Assembly: GCA_026184775.1 (NCBI GenBank)
Contig: JANCYW010000003.1
Coordinates: 1-64,000, forward strand
Origin: Cyanidium caldarium
Taxonomy: Eukaryota; Rhodophyta; Bangiophyceae; Cyanidiales; Cyanidiaceae
DNA length: 64,000 nucleotides
Direction of reading: 5' to 3'
The notes beneath the pieces were generated by a model that did no database searches, was not told the DNA's origin, and saw only the letters and a list, made by a program, of their open reading frames with translations. A program made the position numbers and the translations under genes. Below are positions 9,718 to 18,900 of this stretch, piece after piece; the first letter of the stretch is position 1; the number at the start of each line of letters is the position of its first letter.

Positions 9718-10827
9718 ATGATCCGCACGTTTCTCATCGTCTCCTCCTCGGGGCTGGTGTTGTACAACAAGGCGTTGCTGCGCTCGGTGGAGCAGCCGCG
9801 ACTGGTCGGCTCGCTCATTACCGCGTTGCAGGAGTTTGCGCTGCGCCAGACGAACCGCTTGGTGTCGCACATCGAGATGAGCGAGCTGCTGGTGACCATG
9901 GTGCCGTCGCGCCGCGCCAAAATCACCGCGGTGCTGTTCCAGGACGCCAGCGACTCGGCAGCGCTGGGACAGTTGGTGGCCACCGAGTTGCTGGAGTCGT
10001 TTACCGACATGTTCGCCGACACGCTGGTTGGCAGCCACGGCGACAAAGGCGTGCGGTGGTCGCGCGGCCACTCACCTCGTCTGGTCGCCTCCAGCACCCA
10101 AGTCGACGACGGCGGCAGCGACATCACCGTGCGCGAGCACCCGCGCCGCCTGCACCGACCCACCGCCTCCATCCCGTCCGTCTCGCCGCTGCCGCCATAT
10201 GCGTCTTCGCTGCCCAGTGGCACGCCCGGGGCAGCCGCCGTGCCCAGTCCCTCGCCGCGCCGCTCCTACCACGCCGGCCGCGCGCCCGGATCGTCGGGCT
10301 CCGCCAACCAGAGCATGACGCTGCTGGACCAGTTTCACGACTTTGACACCGCCTTTGCCGACACCATCCGCAACAGCGTGCGCAGCGTGGTGCGCGATTT
10401 GCGGCGCGTGCGCGGTGTGCGCCAAGCGATCCTGCTCCGCGGCAACACGGTCATCTCCGCGTGCAGCAACGTCGACCAGGTGGCGCTGGTGGCCAACGTG
10501 CAATACGTGCTCGAGGACATCGAGCGGCTGTTCAGCCTGCTCGGCGACGAGACGCGCGACCTCAGCATCGAGAACGAGCTCGGCATGGTCACCATTCGAC
10601 GCCTGTGTCTGCAAGACGTCGAGGACGACGAGACCACCGACACCAGCAGCATCGGTGGTCTGTACTCGGTGTCCTCCATTGAGGCGTCGCTGCAGAACAG
10701 CGCCACCGTGTTGGTGCTGGTCACCCGCTGCGACGTGCAGAGCGAGGACTGGCGACGCATCGAACAGCGCTCACGACTCATCGAGGACGCTATCACGTTG
10801 CACGCCAACCTCCGACTGGCGATATAA
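9718..10827 (+). CDS. Longin-like plus roadblock-like domain protein
   Basis: A 369-residue protein with two profilin-fold-like modules joined by a Ser/Pro-rich linker (about 120-205). The N-terminal module (1-105) begins MIRTFLIVSSSGLVLYNK, the hydrophobic strand-turn-strand opening of longin domains. The C-terminal module (about 215-300) reads VRGVRQAILLRGNTVISAC, then a helix pair and GMVTIRRLC, the order of elements of Roadblock/LC7/MglB proteins. Both folds are typical of small-GTPase regulators such as TRAPP, Mon1-Ccz1, Ragulator and GATOR parts. No specific member is recognised, so a role in GTPase or vesicle regulation is inference. The start is the first ATG; the stop is 21 bp from the converging small ORF. 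Confidence 0.6.
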   Translation: MIRTFLIVSSSGLVLYNKALLRSVEQPRLVGSLITALQEFALRQTNRLVSHIEMSELLVTMVPSRRAKITAVLFQDASDSAALGQLVATELLESFTDMFADTLVGSHGDKGVRWSRGHSPRLVASSTQVDDGGSDITVREHPRRLHRPTASIPSVSPLPPYASSLPSGTPGAAAVPSPSPRRSYHAGRAPGSSGSANQSMTLLDQFHDFDTAFADTIRNSVRSVVRDLRRVRGVRQAILLRGNTVISACSNVDQVALVANVQYVLEDIERLFSLLGDETRDLSIENELGMVTIRRLCLQDVEDDETTDTSSIGGLYSVSSIEASLQNSATVLVLVTRCDVQSEDWRRIEQRSRLIEDAITLHANLRLAI

Positions 10828-10848
10828 ACAGACGAGAGCGCGACGCCC

Positions 10849-11082
10849 TCATCGCTCCGGCCGGCCCCGGTGGTCGTCGTGCCCTCCGCCCTCCGCGTCA
10901 ACCTCCTCCTCATCCCTCTTGATGAAGAAGCCGTGCACGCGGAGGCACGCTCGAAACTCGGCCCACGGCTTGCGCACCCGGACTGGCCACTGCAGCAAGC
11001 CGTCGATGACTTCCTCCAGCGCGTCGTTGCAGGGGTGCGGGTGCGCGCCCGGCGGTGTCTCGGACAGGGGGCGTGTGCCCAT
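10849..11082 (-). CDS. Uncertain small ORF, 77 residues
   Basis: A minus-strand frame whose middle (ALEEVIDGLLQWPVRV then RKPWAEFRACLRVHGFFIKR) reads like genuine protein. It ends 21 bp from the converging longin/roadblock gene, the spacing seen for other gene pairs here. The family is not recognised. Another minus frame open from 11281 overlaps it and lies downstream of a TTTATAG element (about 11317, minus strand). The real gene could therefore start near 11281 and reach this frame through an intron or a sequence error. The stretch 11083-11378 holds nothing else I can support. Confidence 0.35.
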   Translation of the reverse strand: MGTRPLSETPPGAHPHPCNDALEEVIDGLLQWPVRVRKPWAEFRACLRVHGFFIKRDEEEVDAEGGGHDDHRGRPER

Positions 11083-11378
11083 TCGGAAGGGAGTCGGTAA
11101 AGGGGAGAGTGCAATCCCGTCGATTGTACGCTAAGAAACTGGTGTCACTCCCGGTGCTTGACGTCTCCTCGTCGTGTGTGCCATCTCCCAACACCGATGA
11201 CGTCCGCAGCGACCGTGGGAACGGCTCCCCCCCACTGGGTTGCAAGACGGGCGGCGGACGCGGAGTCGATGCGAGGAGCATCGTCGCGTTGCACTACGAT
11301 GCGTGTTTTTCCACTTCTATAAAGTACGTGTGACGGTGGACGCTCTTGCTCCCTCCGCACTCCAACCGACTCGCCTCC

Positions 11379-12674
11379 TCACAACTCCTGGTGCACGTCG
11401 GAGGGAGCCACACGTCCAGCACCCTCCTGGGCGTCTCCCATAAACAGCGTCCGCGGTGCCACTTCGGCGTACCCCTCACCGCTCTTCGGCAAATACCGCA
11501 GCAACGCATCCATCTCGGACACCGACAGCGCGCCGTCCCGCGGCATCTGCACCTGCAGGTGCACGTGTAAGTCGCCGGCCGACGATCCCGCGCGCACACC
11601 CGCAGCCGACATGCCCTCGCCGCGCAACACCAACACGTCGCCCGCACGGGTGATGTGGCCGCGTGTACGCGCCACTCGCACCGCCCGCCCATCCAAATGG
11701 GTGATGTTGCGCTCGAACCCGCCCAACGCCTCTGCCAACGTGATGCTCACGTTGTGGTGCAAGTGCGCGGCGCCGTCCGTGCCCGGCGCGCCACGCCAGA
11801 ACCGTCGGTGCGGTAGGCTGCGCAACACCAACACCACCGTACCGGCAGCGTGATGCTCGCCCTCGTCGCCCTCGCCCTCGAAGGGAATGCGAGTGTGCTC
11901 GGCGGCGCCGCGCTCCACATCCACCATCAGCACTCGCTCTTGCGTCTCGAACTGGCCGTGCGGGCAGGCCGCACACGGCTCCTGCGCCACCCGTCCTCGG
12001 CCGCCACAGACGTCGCAGGTGCTCTGGATCTGCTGCACAAAACCCGGTCCTAGCTGTCGGGTGACGATACGGATGCCGCGGCCGCCGCAGGTGTTGCACG
12101 CGTGCTCGCAGCTGCGGAACCAGGCAGCGCATCGCACTTGCCGCCGGTGCGCCACCTCATGCACCGCACCATTATACAGATCCTCCAGGCGGACCGGGAA
12201 ATCCAGTACCAGCTCCGGGCCCGGCGGCAAATCCCCCTCGCTGTGCGCCTGCCGTCGCCGTCGACCGGTGCGACCGCCCGGCATGCCAAACCCGAACTGT
12301 TCGAACAGGTCGAACGGTTCGAAAAAACCACCTCCACCCCCCGCCGGCCCTGCCGCCTGCGCCCGCAAACCCTCCTCCCCGTACGTGTCATACACCCGAC
12401 GTCGCTCGTTGTCGCTCAGCACCTCGTACGCCGTGCTGAGCTCCTTGAACTTTTGCTCCGCCAGCCGATCGTCCGGGTTCTTGTCCGGGTGCATCCGCAA
12501 CGCCAACTTGCGAAACGCCCGCTTGATGTCCGCCTCTCCGGCATCCCGCGGCACGCCCAGCACTTGATAAAAGTCGCGACCGGCCGTGCCGCGGTGCGCG
12601 ATGCTGCCGATCCACACGGCGAGCAGGATGAGGTGCAGCGCCGCCGCCAGCACCGATCGCCCGTGCAGATTCAT
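11379..12674 (-). CDS. DNAJB11: ER-lumenal DnaJ co-chaperone (ERdj3/DNAJB11/Scj1 type), HQEL tail
   Basis: A 431-residue Hsp40 for the lumenal Hsp70 BiP. A hydrophobic signal sequence (about 5-30) precedes a J domain (about 33-100) with the Hsp70-activating HPD triad in RMHPDKN. A Gly/Phe-rich stretch follows. The zinc/cysteine region is of the reduced ERdj3 kind, with [16 protein letters not shown] and CAAC but not four full CxxCxGxG repeats. Two beta-rich client-binding domains complete it, including the GEGDEGE and RGEGM turns. The chain ends in HQEL, a variant of the HDEL/KDEL retrieval signal, which together with the signal peptide places it in the ER lumen. Length is typical for the family. 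Confidence 0.93.
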   Translation of the reverse strand: MNLHGRSVLAAALHLILLAVWIGSIAHRGTAGRDFYQVLGVPRDAGEADIKRAFRKLALRMHPDKNPDDRLAEQKFKELSTAYEVLSDNERRRVYDTYGEEGLRAQAAGPAGGGGGFFEPFDLFEQFGFGMPGGRTGRRRRQAHSEGDLPPGPELVLDFPVRLEDLYNGAVHEVAHRRQVRCAAWFRSCEHACNTCGGRGIRIVTRQLGPGFVQQIQSTCDVCGGRGRVAQEPCAACPHGQFETQERVLMVDVERGAAEHTRIPFEGEGDEGEHHAAGTVVLVLRSLPHRRFWRGAPGTDGAAHLHHNVSITLAEALGGFERNITHLDGRAVRVARTRGHITRAGDVLVLRGEGMSAAGVRAGSSAGDLHVHLQVQMPRDGALSVSEMDALLRYLPKSGEGYAEVAPRTLFMGDAQEGAGRVAPSDVHQEL

Positions 12675-12956
12675 CGACGCGGTCGCTAGCGTCCACCTGG
12701 CAATAAAAAGAGAGGCACCCGAGGACTATATGCGGAGTTGTAGCTGCAGCAGACTACCTTCTTCCATCGATTCGCTGCCCCGGCCGCTGTCCACAACCTC
12801 CTCTGCGGCACCGCGCGAAGAGGGTGACCTCGCGCCCCCGGCACATCCCCCACCACCGACAGGCAGGCGGGACGCGTCGGCGGTTCCGCTCTGTGCAGAG
12901 AGCGGTGCGGCGGCGTCGACACGAGGAGGGACGGAACTGTGGAGGCAAGTCTTCCC

Positions 12957-13493
12957 ATGCGTTCCGCACCCGACGATGACACTGGCGGGAAGGGAGGACC
13001 GACCTCGTTGCGGCACTTGTTTGCGTCTTACGTCGATTCGACGGACGCTACACCGCGCGGGGAGGATGCCGCACGGACCGCGGTGCCCACCGCCGTTCCC
13101 CATCTACCAGCGGCACCGAGGGGCTGGTGGCTGCCGGACGGAGGCGATCGAACGCAGGGCGAGGGTATGATCATGGAACGCCTGCGGCAACCACCACGTC
13201 ATGGTGCTCGCCGGCGGGAGCACCGCCGAGTCGACCCGAGGTCGTTGTCGGCCTCCAGCGCCCGCGAGTGTGGAACCCCGGTAGTGCCCGCCTCCGCTTA
13301 CCGTCTCTCGTCGGTGCCGGCGGAGAATGTCGGCATAGGCGCCACCTTTTACCGGCAGGAGAGTTTCGAAACGTATCGCGCGCGTTGGCTAGAGACGCGT
13401 GCTGCTTTACAAAAGGACACCAAGCAGCGTCGTCGCGACCACCTGCGACGGCGACGACGACGACAACCACAACAGCCACGACGCTGCCCATAA
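12957..13493 (+). CDS. Small basic protein of unknown function
   Basis: A 178-residue frame with no family match. The N-terminal third is disordered. The C-terminal part reads ENVGIGATFYRQESFETYRA, then RWLETRAALQKDTKQRRRDH, then an Arg/Gln-rich basic tail that could be a nuclear localisation or nucleic-acid-binding segment. It begins at the first ATG. It ends just before an AAC-repeat tract and 82 bp from the converging malate dehydrogenase gene. Coding status rests on composition and on the tidy convergent arrangement. Confidence 0.5.
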   Translation: MRSAPDDDTGGKGGPTSLRHLFASYVDSTDATPRGEDAARTAVPTAVPHLPAAPRGWWLPDGGDRTQGEGMIMERLRQPPRHGARRREHRRVDPRSLSASSARECGTPVVPASAYRLSSVPAENVGIGATFYRQESFETYRARWLETRAALQKDTKQRRRDHLRRRRRRQPQQPRRCP

Positions 13494-13521
13494 CAACAAC
13501 AACAACAACAACAACAACAAC
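13492..13521. repeat. (AAC)n microsatellite, about 10 copies
   Basis: A perfect run of AAC triplets directly after the stop of the upstream small gene, in the short convergent gap before the malate dehydrogenase stop. Confidence 0.9.
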
Positions 13522-13575
13522 TCTCCGTTACATCCGCAACCACCCCATTCACGTTCTCCACTCCGCACCCCTATC

Positions 13576-14643
13576 TCATAACGCGCTGCCGCGGCGCAAC
13601 AGGGCGATGGCCTCGTCGCGCTCCGCAATGAGCTCATCGCCAGTGGCCTGCATGTACTTGCGACTAAACTCGTCCACCGGCAAGTCGTGCACAATCTCAT
13701 ACGCGCCGCCGCCCGCACATCGCACCGGAAACGAGTAGAATATGCCCGGCTCGATGTCGTAACTGCCGTCCGACATGACCGCCGCACTCACCCACGACTG
13801 CCCGCTATCGCCGGCTTTCATGCCGCACAACCAGTCGCGCAGATGGTCGGCGATGGCGTTGGCGGCGGACATGGCGCTGCTCAGTTTGCGCGCCGCCAGC
13901 ACCGCCGCCCCGCGCGTCTGCACCGTCGGTATGAGGACGTCGCGCAAAAATGCCTCGCCACCCACAGCGGCGCGCATCCGGCCACGCGTCACGTTCGGCG
14001 CCGTGGCCACACTCACATCCGGATACTGCGTGGAGGAGTGATTGCCCCACACCACCACCCCGTCCACCGCGTCCACCCGGCAGTGCAGCGTGTGCGCCAC
14101 CAGCGAGCGCGTCCGGTTGTGATCCAGTCGCGTCAGCGCCATGATGTGCTCCGGTGGCACCGCCGGCGCCGCATACTGCGACAGAATCCACGCGTTGGTG
14201 TTGGCCGGGTTGCCCACCACCAGCACCCGAATATCGCCGCGCGCCACCGCCTTGATCGACTCGCCCTGCTCCCGGAATATGGTGGCGTTGCGCGCCAACA
14301 GCTCCTTGCGCTCCATACCCGGCTTGCGCGGAAACGACCCCAGCAGCACCGCCACGTCGCAGCCGTCGAACGCCACGCGCGGATCGTCGGTCACAACCAC
14401 CGCCGCGTCCAGCAGCGGGTACGCGCCGTCCTCCAACTCCATGGCCACCCCGCGCATCGCCTCCATCATAACCGGCAAGTCCAACAGACGCAACGACACC
14501 CGCTGTTCACTGCCCAGTGCATACCCCGACGCCAGCAGCGGTAGTAGCGCGTAGGCGATCTGGCCCGCACCGCCGGTCACCGTGATCACCAGCGGCCGAC
14601 TCGGCTCCGAGGGATGGAACAGCGGCAGCGGTCGTCCGGCCAT
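13576..14643 (-). CDS. MDH1: NAD-malate dehydrogenase, cytosolic (MDH1) type
   Basis: A 355-residue enzyme interconverting malate and oxaloacetate with NAD(H). The Rossmann motif is TGGAGQIAYALLPLL (about 22-36). LLDLPVMMEAMRGVAMELED corresponds to the conserved MDH1 LLDI...MELQD block. Substrate-binding arginines lie in GSFPRKPGMERKELL, and NPANTNAW and TRLDHNRTRSLVA follow. The catalytic His is in WGNHSSTQYPDV. RGAAVLAARKLSSAMSAANA is nearly invariant in cytosolic MDHs. There is no targeting leader from the ATG at 14643, and the length is only slightly above the usual 330-335 residues, so a cytosolic location fits. The minus-strand frame is open upstream, but that extension is not conserved-looking. 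Confidence 0.96.
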   Translation of the reverse strand: MAGRPLPLFHPSEPSRPLVITVTGGAGQIAYALLPLLASGYALGSEQRVSLRLLDLPVMMEAMRGVAMELEDGAYPLLDAAVVVTDDPRVAFDGCDVAVLLGSFPRKPGMERKELLARNATIFREQGESIKAVARGDIRVLVVGNPANTNAWILSQYAAPAVPPEHIMALTRLDHNRTRSLVAHTLHCRVDAVDGVVVWGNHSSTQYPDVSVATAPNVTRGRMRAAVGGEAFLRDVLIPTVQTRGAAVLAARKLSSAMSAANAIADHLRDWLCGMKAGDSGQSWVSAAVMSDGSYDIEPGIFYSFPVRCAGGGAYEIVHDLPVDEFSRKYMQATGDELIAERDEAIALLRRGSAL

Positions 14644-15099
14644 AATGAGCAGAGATGGAAGAAGAGGGTGTGAGTGACGGATATGCACGTGTCCAGAACG
14701 CTTGTAGGAGGGATCACGCGCAGGCGGCGGTGTCAAACGACCTGGTGCGTGTCAGGGCCGACGCGGCCGTTGCGACGAAAGCGCTGCAGCGCGCGTCTCG
14801 GGCGGTCGACCGGGCCACGGCCACCTGAGGCGTTCCGTGGTCGACGGGCACGCTGTCAAGTGCTCGTATACCACCGCTCACCGCGGTATCGCTTGTGCCA
14901 ACTGGTTGAGCGTGGAGCGGGCCGTCCGAGTGAACGGGTCGCAGAGCGGGCACTGCAGAGAGGCAGAGGCGCTTCTCCGCCGCGACCGACGCGTCGCTGC
15001 CCTCCCACCGATATGGAGGTTTCGCAGCCGCCGCCACTTGCACGGCGCGTGGCATTTGCCAGTGTCGGTCTGGGACGAGTCGCGCGGTTTCGCTGCTCA
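14644..15099. other. Divergent intergenic region and possible Ycf20 leader
   Basis: Lies between the malate dehydrogenase start and the Ycf20 start. The Ycf20 frame stays open across it with ATGs at 14683 and 15013, so part may be translated as an N-terminal leader. The translation is Arg/Pro-rich and unlike a domain. No RNA gene or other element is seen. Confidence 0.4.
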
Positions 15100-15807
15100 A
15101 TGTTCCGGGAGATTCACACCGCTTCGGGCGCGCACCTCCACCGCGCCAGCTGTCTCGCCCGGCGACCACGGGCGCCGCGCTCGCCGTGGCGCACCCGGTG
15201 CCCGTGGTCGCTTGCACCTGGGCGACAGCGACGACCGCGTCGCGCCCCGGAAAACTGCCAGATGCAAATCTGGCCGTGGCGGCGACGCAATGCAGCTGAC
15301 GACGACGACGACGACGACGACGACGATAACGACGTGCCCGACCCCGACGAGCAACTCACCGAGGCATTGTTCGGGCGCGACGGAGCTGCCGAGCGGGAGC
15401 GCACGCCGGACGCAGCGGACGAGGAGCCGGTCGAGCTCGACATCGATTCCCCGCGCGCCCGACGCGAACAGGCGCTGTCGCAGTTTCTGCCGCAGCCGCT
15501 GGCCTGGGCGATCGCCGAGCGCTCCGTAGACCTCTCCCGCTGGACGCGCCAACCGCACATCCTCATGCTGCTGGGCGGCTGCAGCCTGCTGTTTGGCTTC
15601 TTCTCGGCCACATCGGCCACCACCATTATCGGCTCGGTGGCCGACTGGGACCCGCTCGCCGCCGCCATCGTGTTGGTGTGGACCGAGTGGGTGACCAACT
15701 GGTACTACTCGCGACAGCAGCGCAGTCCGCCGCTGCGTTTCCTGCAAGCGTTCAAGATCGGGCTGTCGTACGGTCTGATTGTGGATGCGCTCAAACTGAG
15801 CGGGTGA
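15100..15807 (+). CDS. ycf20: Nuclear-encoded Ycf20-family plastid membrane protein
   Basis: The C-terminal 110 residues match the Ycf20 family. A hydrophobic segment LMLLGGCSLLFGFFSATSA is followed by GSVADWDPLAAAIVLVWTEW, the hallmark ADWDP-AAA-x-TE arrangement, and by FLQAFKIGLSYGLIVDALKL at the end. Ycf20 is a small thylakoid protein linked in green algae and plants to non-photochemical quenching. Here the N-terminus is a basic leader (MFREIH...), plausibly a transit peptide, followed by an Asp run from a GAC microsatellite (15298-15325) and an acidic linker. The start is uncertain: in-frame ATGs also occur at 15013 and 14683. I favour 15100, with Phe at position 2 as in many red-algal transit peptides. 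Converges on the carrier fusion gene with a 149-bp gap. Confidence 0.8.
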   Translation: MFREIHTASGAHLHRASCLARRPRAPRSPWRTRCPWSLAPGRQRRPRRAPENCQMQIWPWRRRNAADDDDDDDDDDNDVPDPDEQLTEALFGRDGAAERERTPDAADEEPVELDIDSPRARREQALSQFLPQPLAWAIAERSVDLSRWTRQPHILMLLGGCSLLFGFFSATSATTIIGSVADWDPLAAAIVLVWTEWVTNWYYSRQQRSPPLRFLQAFKIGLSYGLIVDALKLSG

Positions 15808-15956
15808 AAAAAGTGAGCGGGACGCGGGCGCATTCCTGTGCTCGGCGTTCCGTGTATCGGGCCAACCGACGGTCGGGTGCTTTACGGGGCTTGGGGGACG
15901 CTGCGAGCGTGCGCGAATGGGTATGTCGACGGGTCCGCTCCCTCGCCTCCATTCGC

Positions 15957-18900
15957 TCAAGAGCCGCGCGCCGACACCGGCGACACGGTCTGCCAACGCG
16001 TCTGCAGCGCGGCACAGAATTGGGTGAGTGGATCGCGCACCAGCTCGAACGCGTAATACGAGGTGGCCACCGTGGGCCACGCCTTGAGGATATTGGGCAC
16101 CAACCCGCGGTACAGCGTGCGCACGCCCTCCTCGCGCACCGTCTGGCGCAGCAGTCGCCAAAAGCCGCCGCCGCGCCCGCCGTCCACCTGCATGCGCAGC
16201 CGACACGTGTCGAGCGGGTAGGCCGCGAGTTGGCCCAGCGTGGAGGCCACGAAACCGCAGAAGATAATGCCGCCGGCGGTCGGCTGCCCGCTGCCGTCGT
16301 TGCGTTTGGGCGCCACCGGTCGCAACGCCTCGTACACCGCAAAGTTGATGCCCACGTACGGGAACACGCCCAGCACGCTGGGCAGCAGCCCGCGGTACAC
16401 CCCGCGCCAGCGCTCCTGCCGCCGCACCACCTGCAGCCCCTGCCACACGCCGCGATACGCCTCGCTTTCGCTGCGATGCTGCACCGTCAGCCGCGCGCGG
16501 ATCAGATCCAGCGGGTAGGTGGCCGTGGCGGCGGCGATACCGCCCAACCCGGCGATGAACACCGCATCCCACACGCGCGAGTGCACCCAGGTCGCGTCGC
16601 CGGCGTCGGTCGCGCTGTCCAGGTGCCGCCGCACCAGCGCCACCGAAGCGGCCTGGATCACCGTGGCCGGCATAATGCGCAACACGTTGGCGCCGTTGCC
16701 GCGGAACATGCCGCGCCATCCGTCCTGGCGCACCATCTGCTGCAGGCCGCGAAACACCCCGGAGTAGACGCGGCGCGGCGCGGCGCTCGCCCCGGAACGG
16801 GCCGCGTTCACCGCCCGCTCGGTCTGCATCAGCACCTTCAATCGATCCAGCGGGGCGACCGCGGTGCGCGACACCGCCCCGGCCACCGCCACGCTCAACA
16901 CGTGCCCCAGCGAGGCGCTCCACGGGGTGGTGCGACCGAGCGGCTGGCCCGGCCGGCCCGCCACCGACGAACCCGACGCCAGCATCGGGTCGTGATCCTC
17001 GTCGGCGCCGAGCGTGAACTGCGCCGCGTGCTGCAGCATGTGCCGCTTCAACTTTTGAATGTCGCTGACGAATTGCGGCGGCAGCACGCCCTCGGTGGCG
17101 GCGGTGAACTCGCGGAAATTCAACTTGCGGGTGCCGTGCTTGCCAAACAGCTGTCGCAACAGCGGCGAGCCGTCCTCCACCATCGCCTCAATCGCCGCGT
17201 CACCGCTGGCATACTCCAGGAACATCTCTTGAAACTCCTGCATGCCCACCAGGCCGGTGTTTTCGCGGTCGCACAGCCGGAAAGCGATCTGGCTCTCGGC
17301 GTCCGGCTGGTTGAGCACGAGGTCGAAGCGCACAAACTCCCAGAAATCGATCAGCGCGTCTGTGTCGTCCTTGGCGGCGAGCATGGCGGCACTCGCGCTG
17401 CCCGGCCGGGCGCGGTTGCTATTGTTGCTCACCAGCCGCAGCAGCAGCGTGCACAGCCGCTGATACTCCTGCGGCGACTCGGCCAGCGCATCCGCCTTGG
17501 CGAAACGCAGAAAGTCGCTCGGCGTCATGAACACCTCGTACTCCTGCGGTCCGCTGCCGCCGTTGGTGTTGTTGCCCTCGGTGCGCTTCGGGCGCCGCAC
17601 CGACGCGTACTGCTCGAAGATGCGCTGCAGGTAGACCGCGCCCCCGCCCAGGTGCAGCCGGTGGAACGATTCGGCGTTGATGGCCCACAGCTCCACCTCG
17701 GTGCGGGCGCGCACGGTGGCCCCGCGCGGCGCATTGTACATGAGCGACAGCTCGCCGAAGCTGTCGCCCGTTTGCAGCGTGCCCGATAGTTTGGGGATCT
17801 GGTTCGGCTTGTGGATCCAGCGCTCCAGCTCGCCGCGCTTCACAATGTAGAAATTGTCACCCTCCTCGCCCTGCTCGAACACCGTCTCGCCCGGGCGGAA
17901 GGTGACCGTGAAGAAGCAGTCCAGCTCTTGCGGGCCGATACGGTCGAGGCGCGAGAACAGAAAGTGCTTCTTGAGGGCCGCCCGCAGCTGTCGCTGGTCG
18001 GCGGCGCTCTGAATGTGCGTGGTGTCGCCGAAATCCAGCGCGAAGCGCTCAAAGGTGGCGCGGTCTAGGCGCCACAGCAGCGAGCGCTCGCGGGCGCGCA
18101 CCGTGCTGGAGCGGCCGGCCGCATTGAAGAAGAGCGCCGTCAGCCCGAACGAGTTGCGCGGACCGACCGTGGATACCAGGAGCGCCTCCTGGCCGTCTTT
18201 CGACATGAAGCGGTCCAGCACGCCGCGCTCCACCACGTAGAACGCATCGCCGTAGTCGCCCTGGTGGAAGACGTAGTCTCCGGCCTCGACGATCACCGGC
18301 CGGAAGCTCTTGATGAGATGGTTGCGCGTATACTCGTCGGACAGCGCGGCGAATATAGGCGACCGCTTCAGGGCGTCGCGCACGATCTCACGCGACTCAC
18401 CGCGCGGCCATTCAGGTATCTCGTCCAACGACGGGAAGCCGTCGTCGGCCATCGCCGTGCTGTCGACGCGGGCGCCCGCGGCGCCGGCGTGCTCGTCCGT
18501 CGGCGCGCCCCCGTGCCTCTGGCGTCTCGCCGACACGACACCGCCGTCGGGCAGTTTGCGGATAAACTCCTCGCGGCTCAGGCGTGCATTGTTCAGCAGA
18601 TGCAGCGCCGGTGGGTTCATCTGCTCGGTGCTGAAATCCTTCGGCGAGTAGCTGTCGGCCGGCGGGTACGCGCCCAGCAGCCCGAGCCGCTGATACGCCG
18701 CCGCCACCAGCTCTGAACAGAACACCCGGCTGAGGTCGTTGGTGCCCTCGAAGAGAGTGCCCTTGGCTGCCGCCAGCTGTCGACGCAGCTGCTCGGCGAT
18801 CTTCTCCTCCGATCGCAACAGGTACTTGCGCTCTTCGAGCAGCGATCGCCTCTGGAACGCCGTCAGCGCCGCGTCGCGCAGCTCGCGCTCCACCTCGGCG

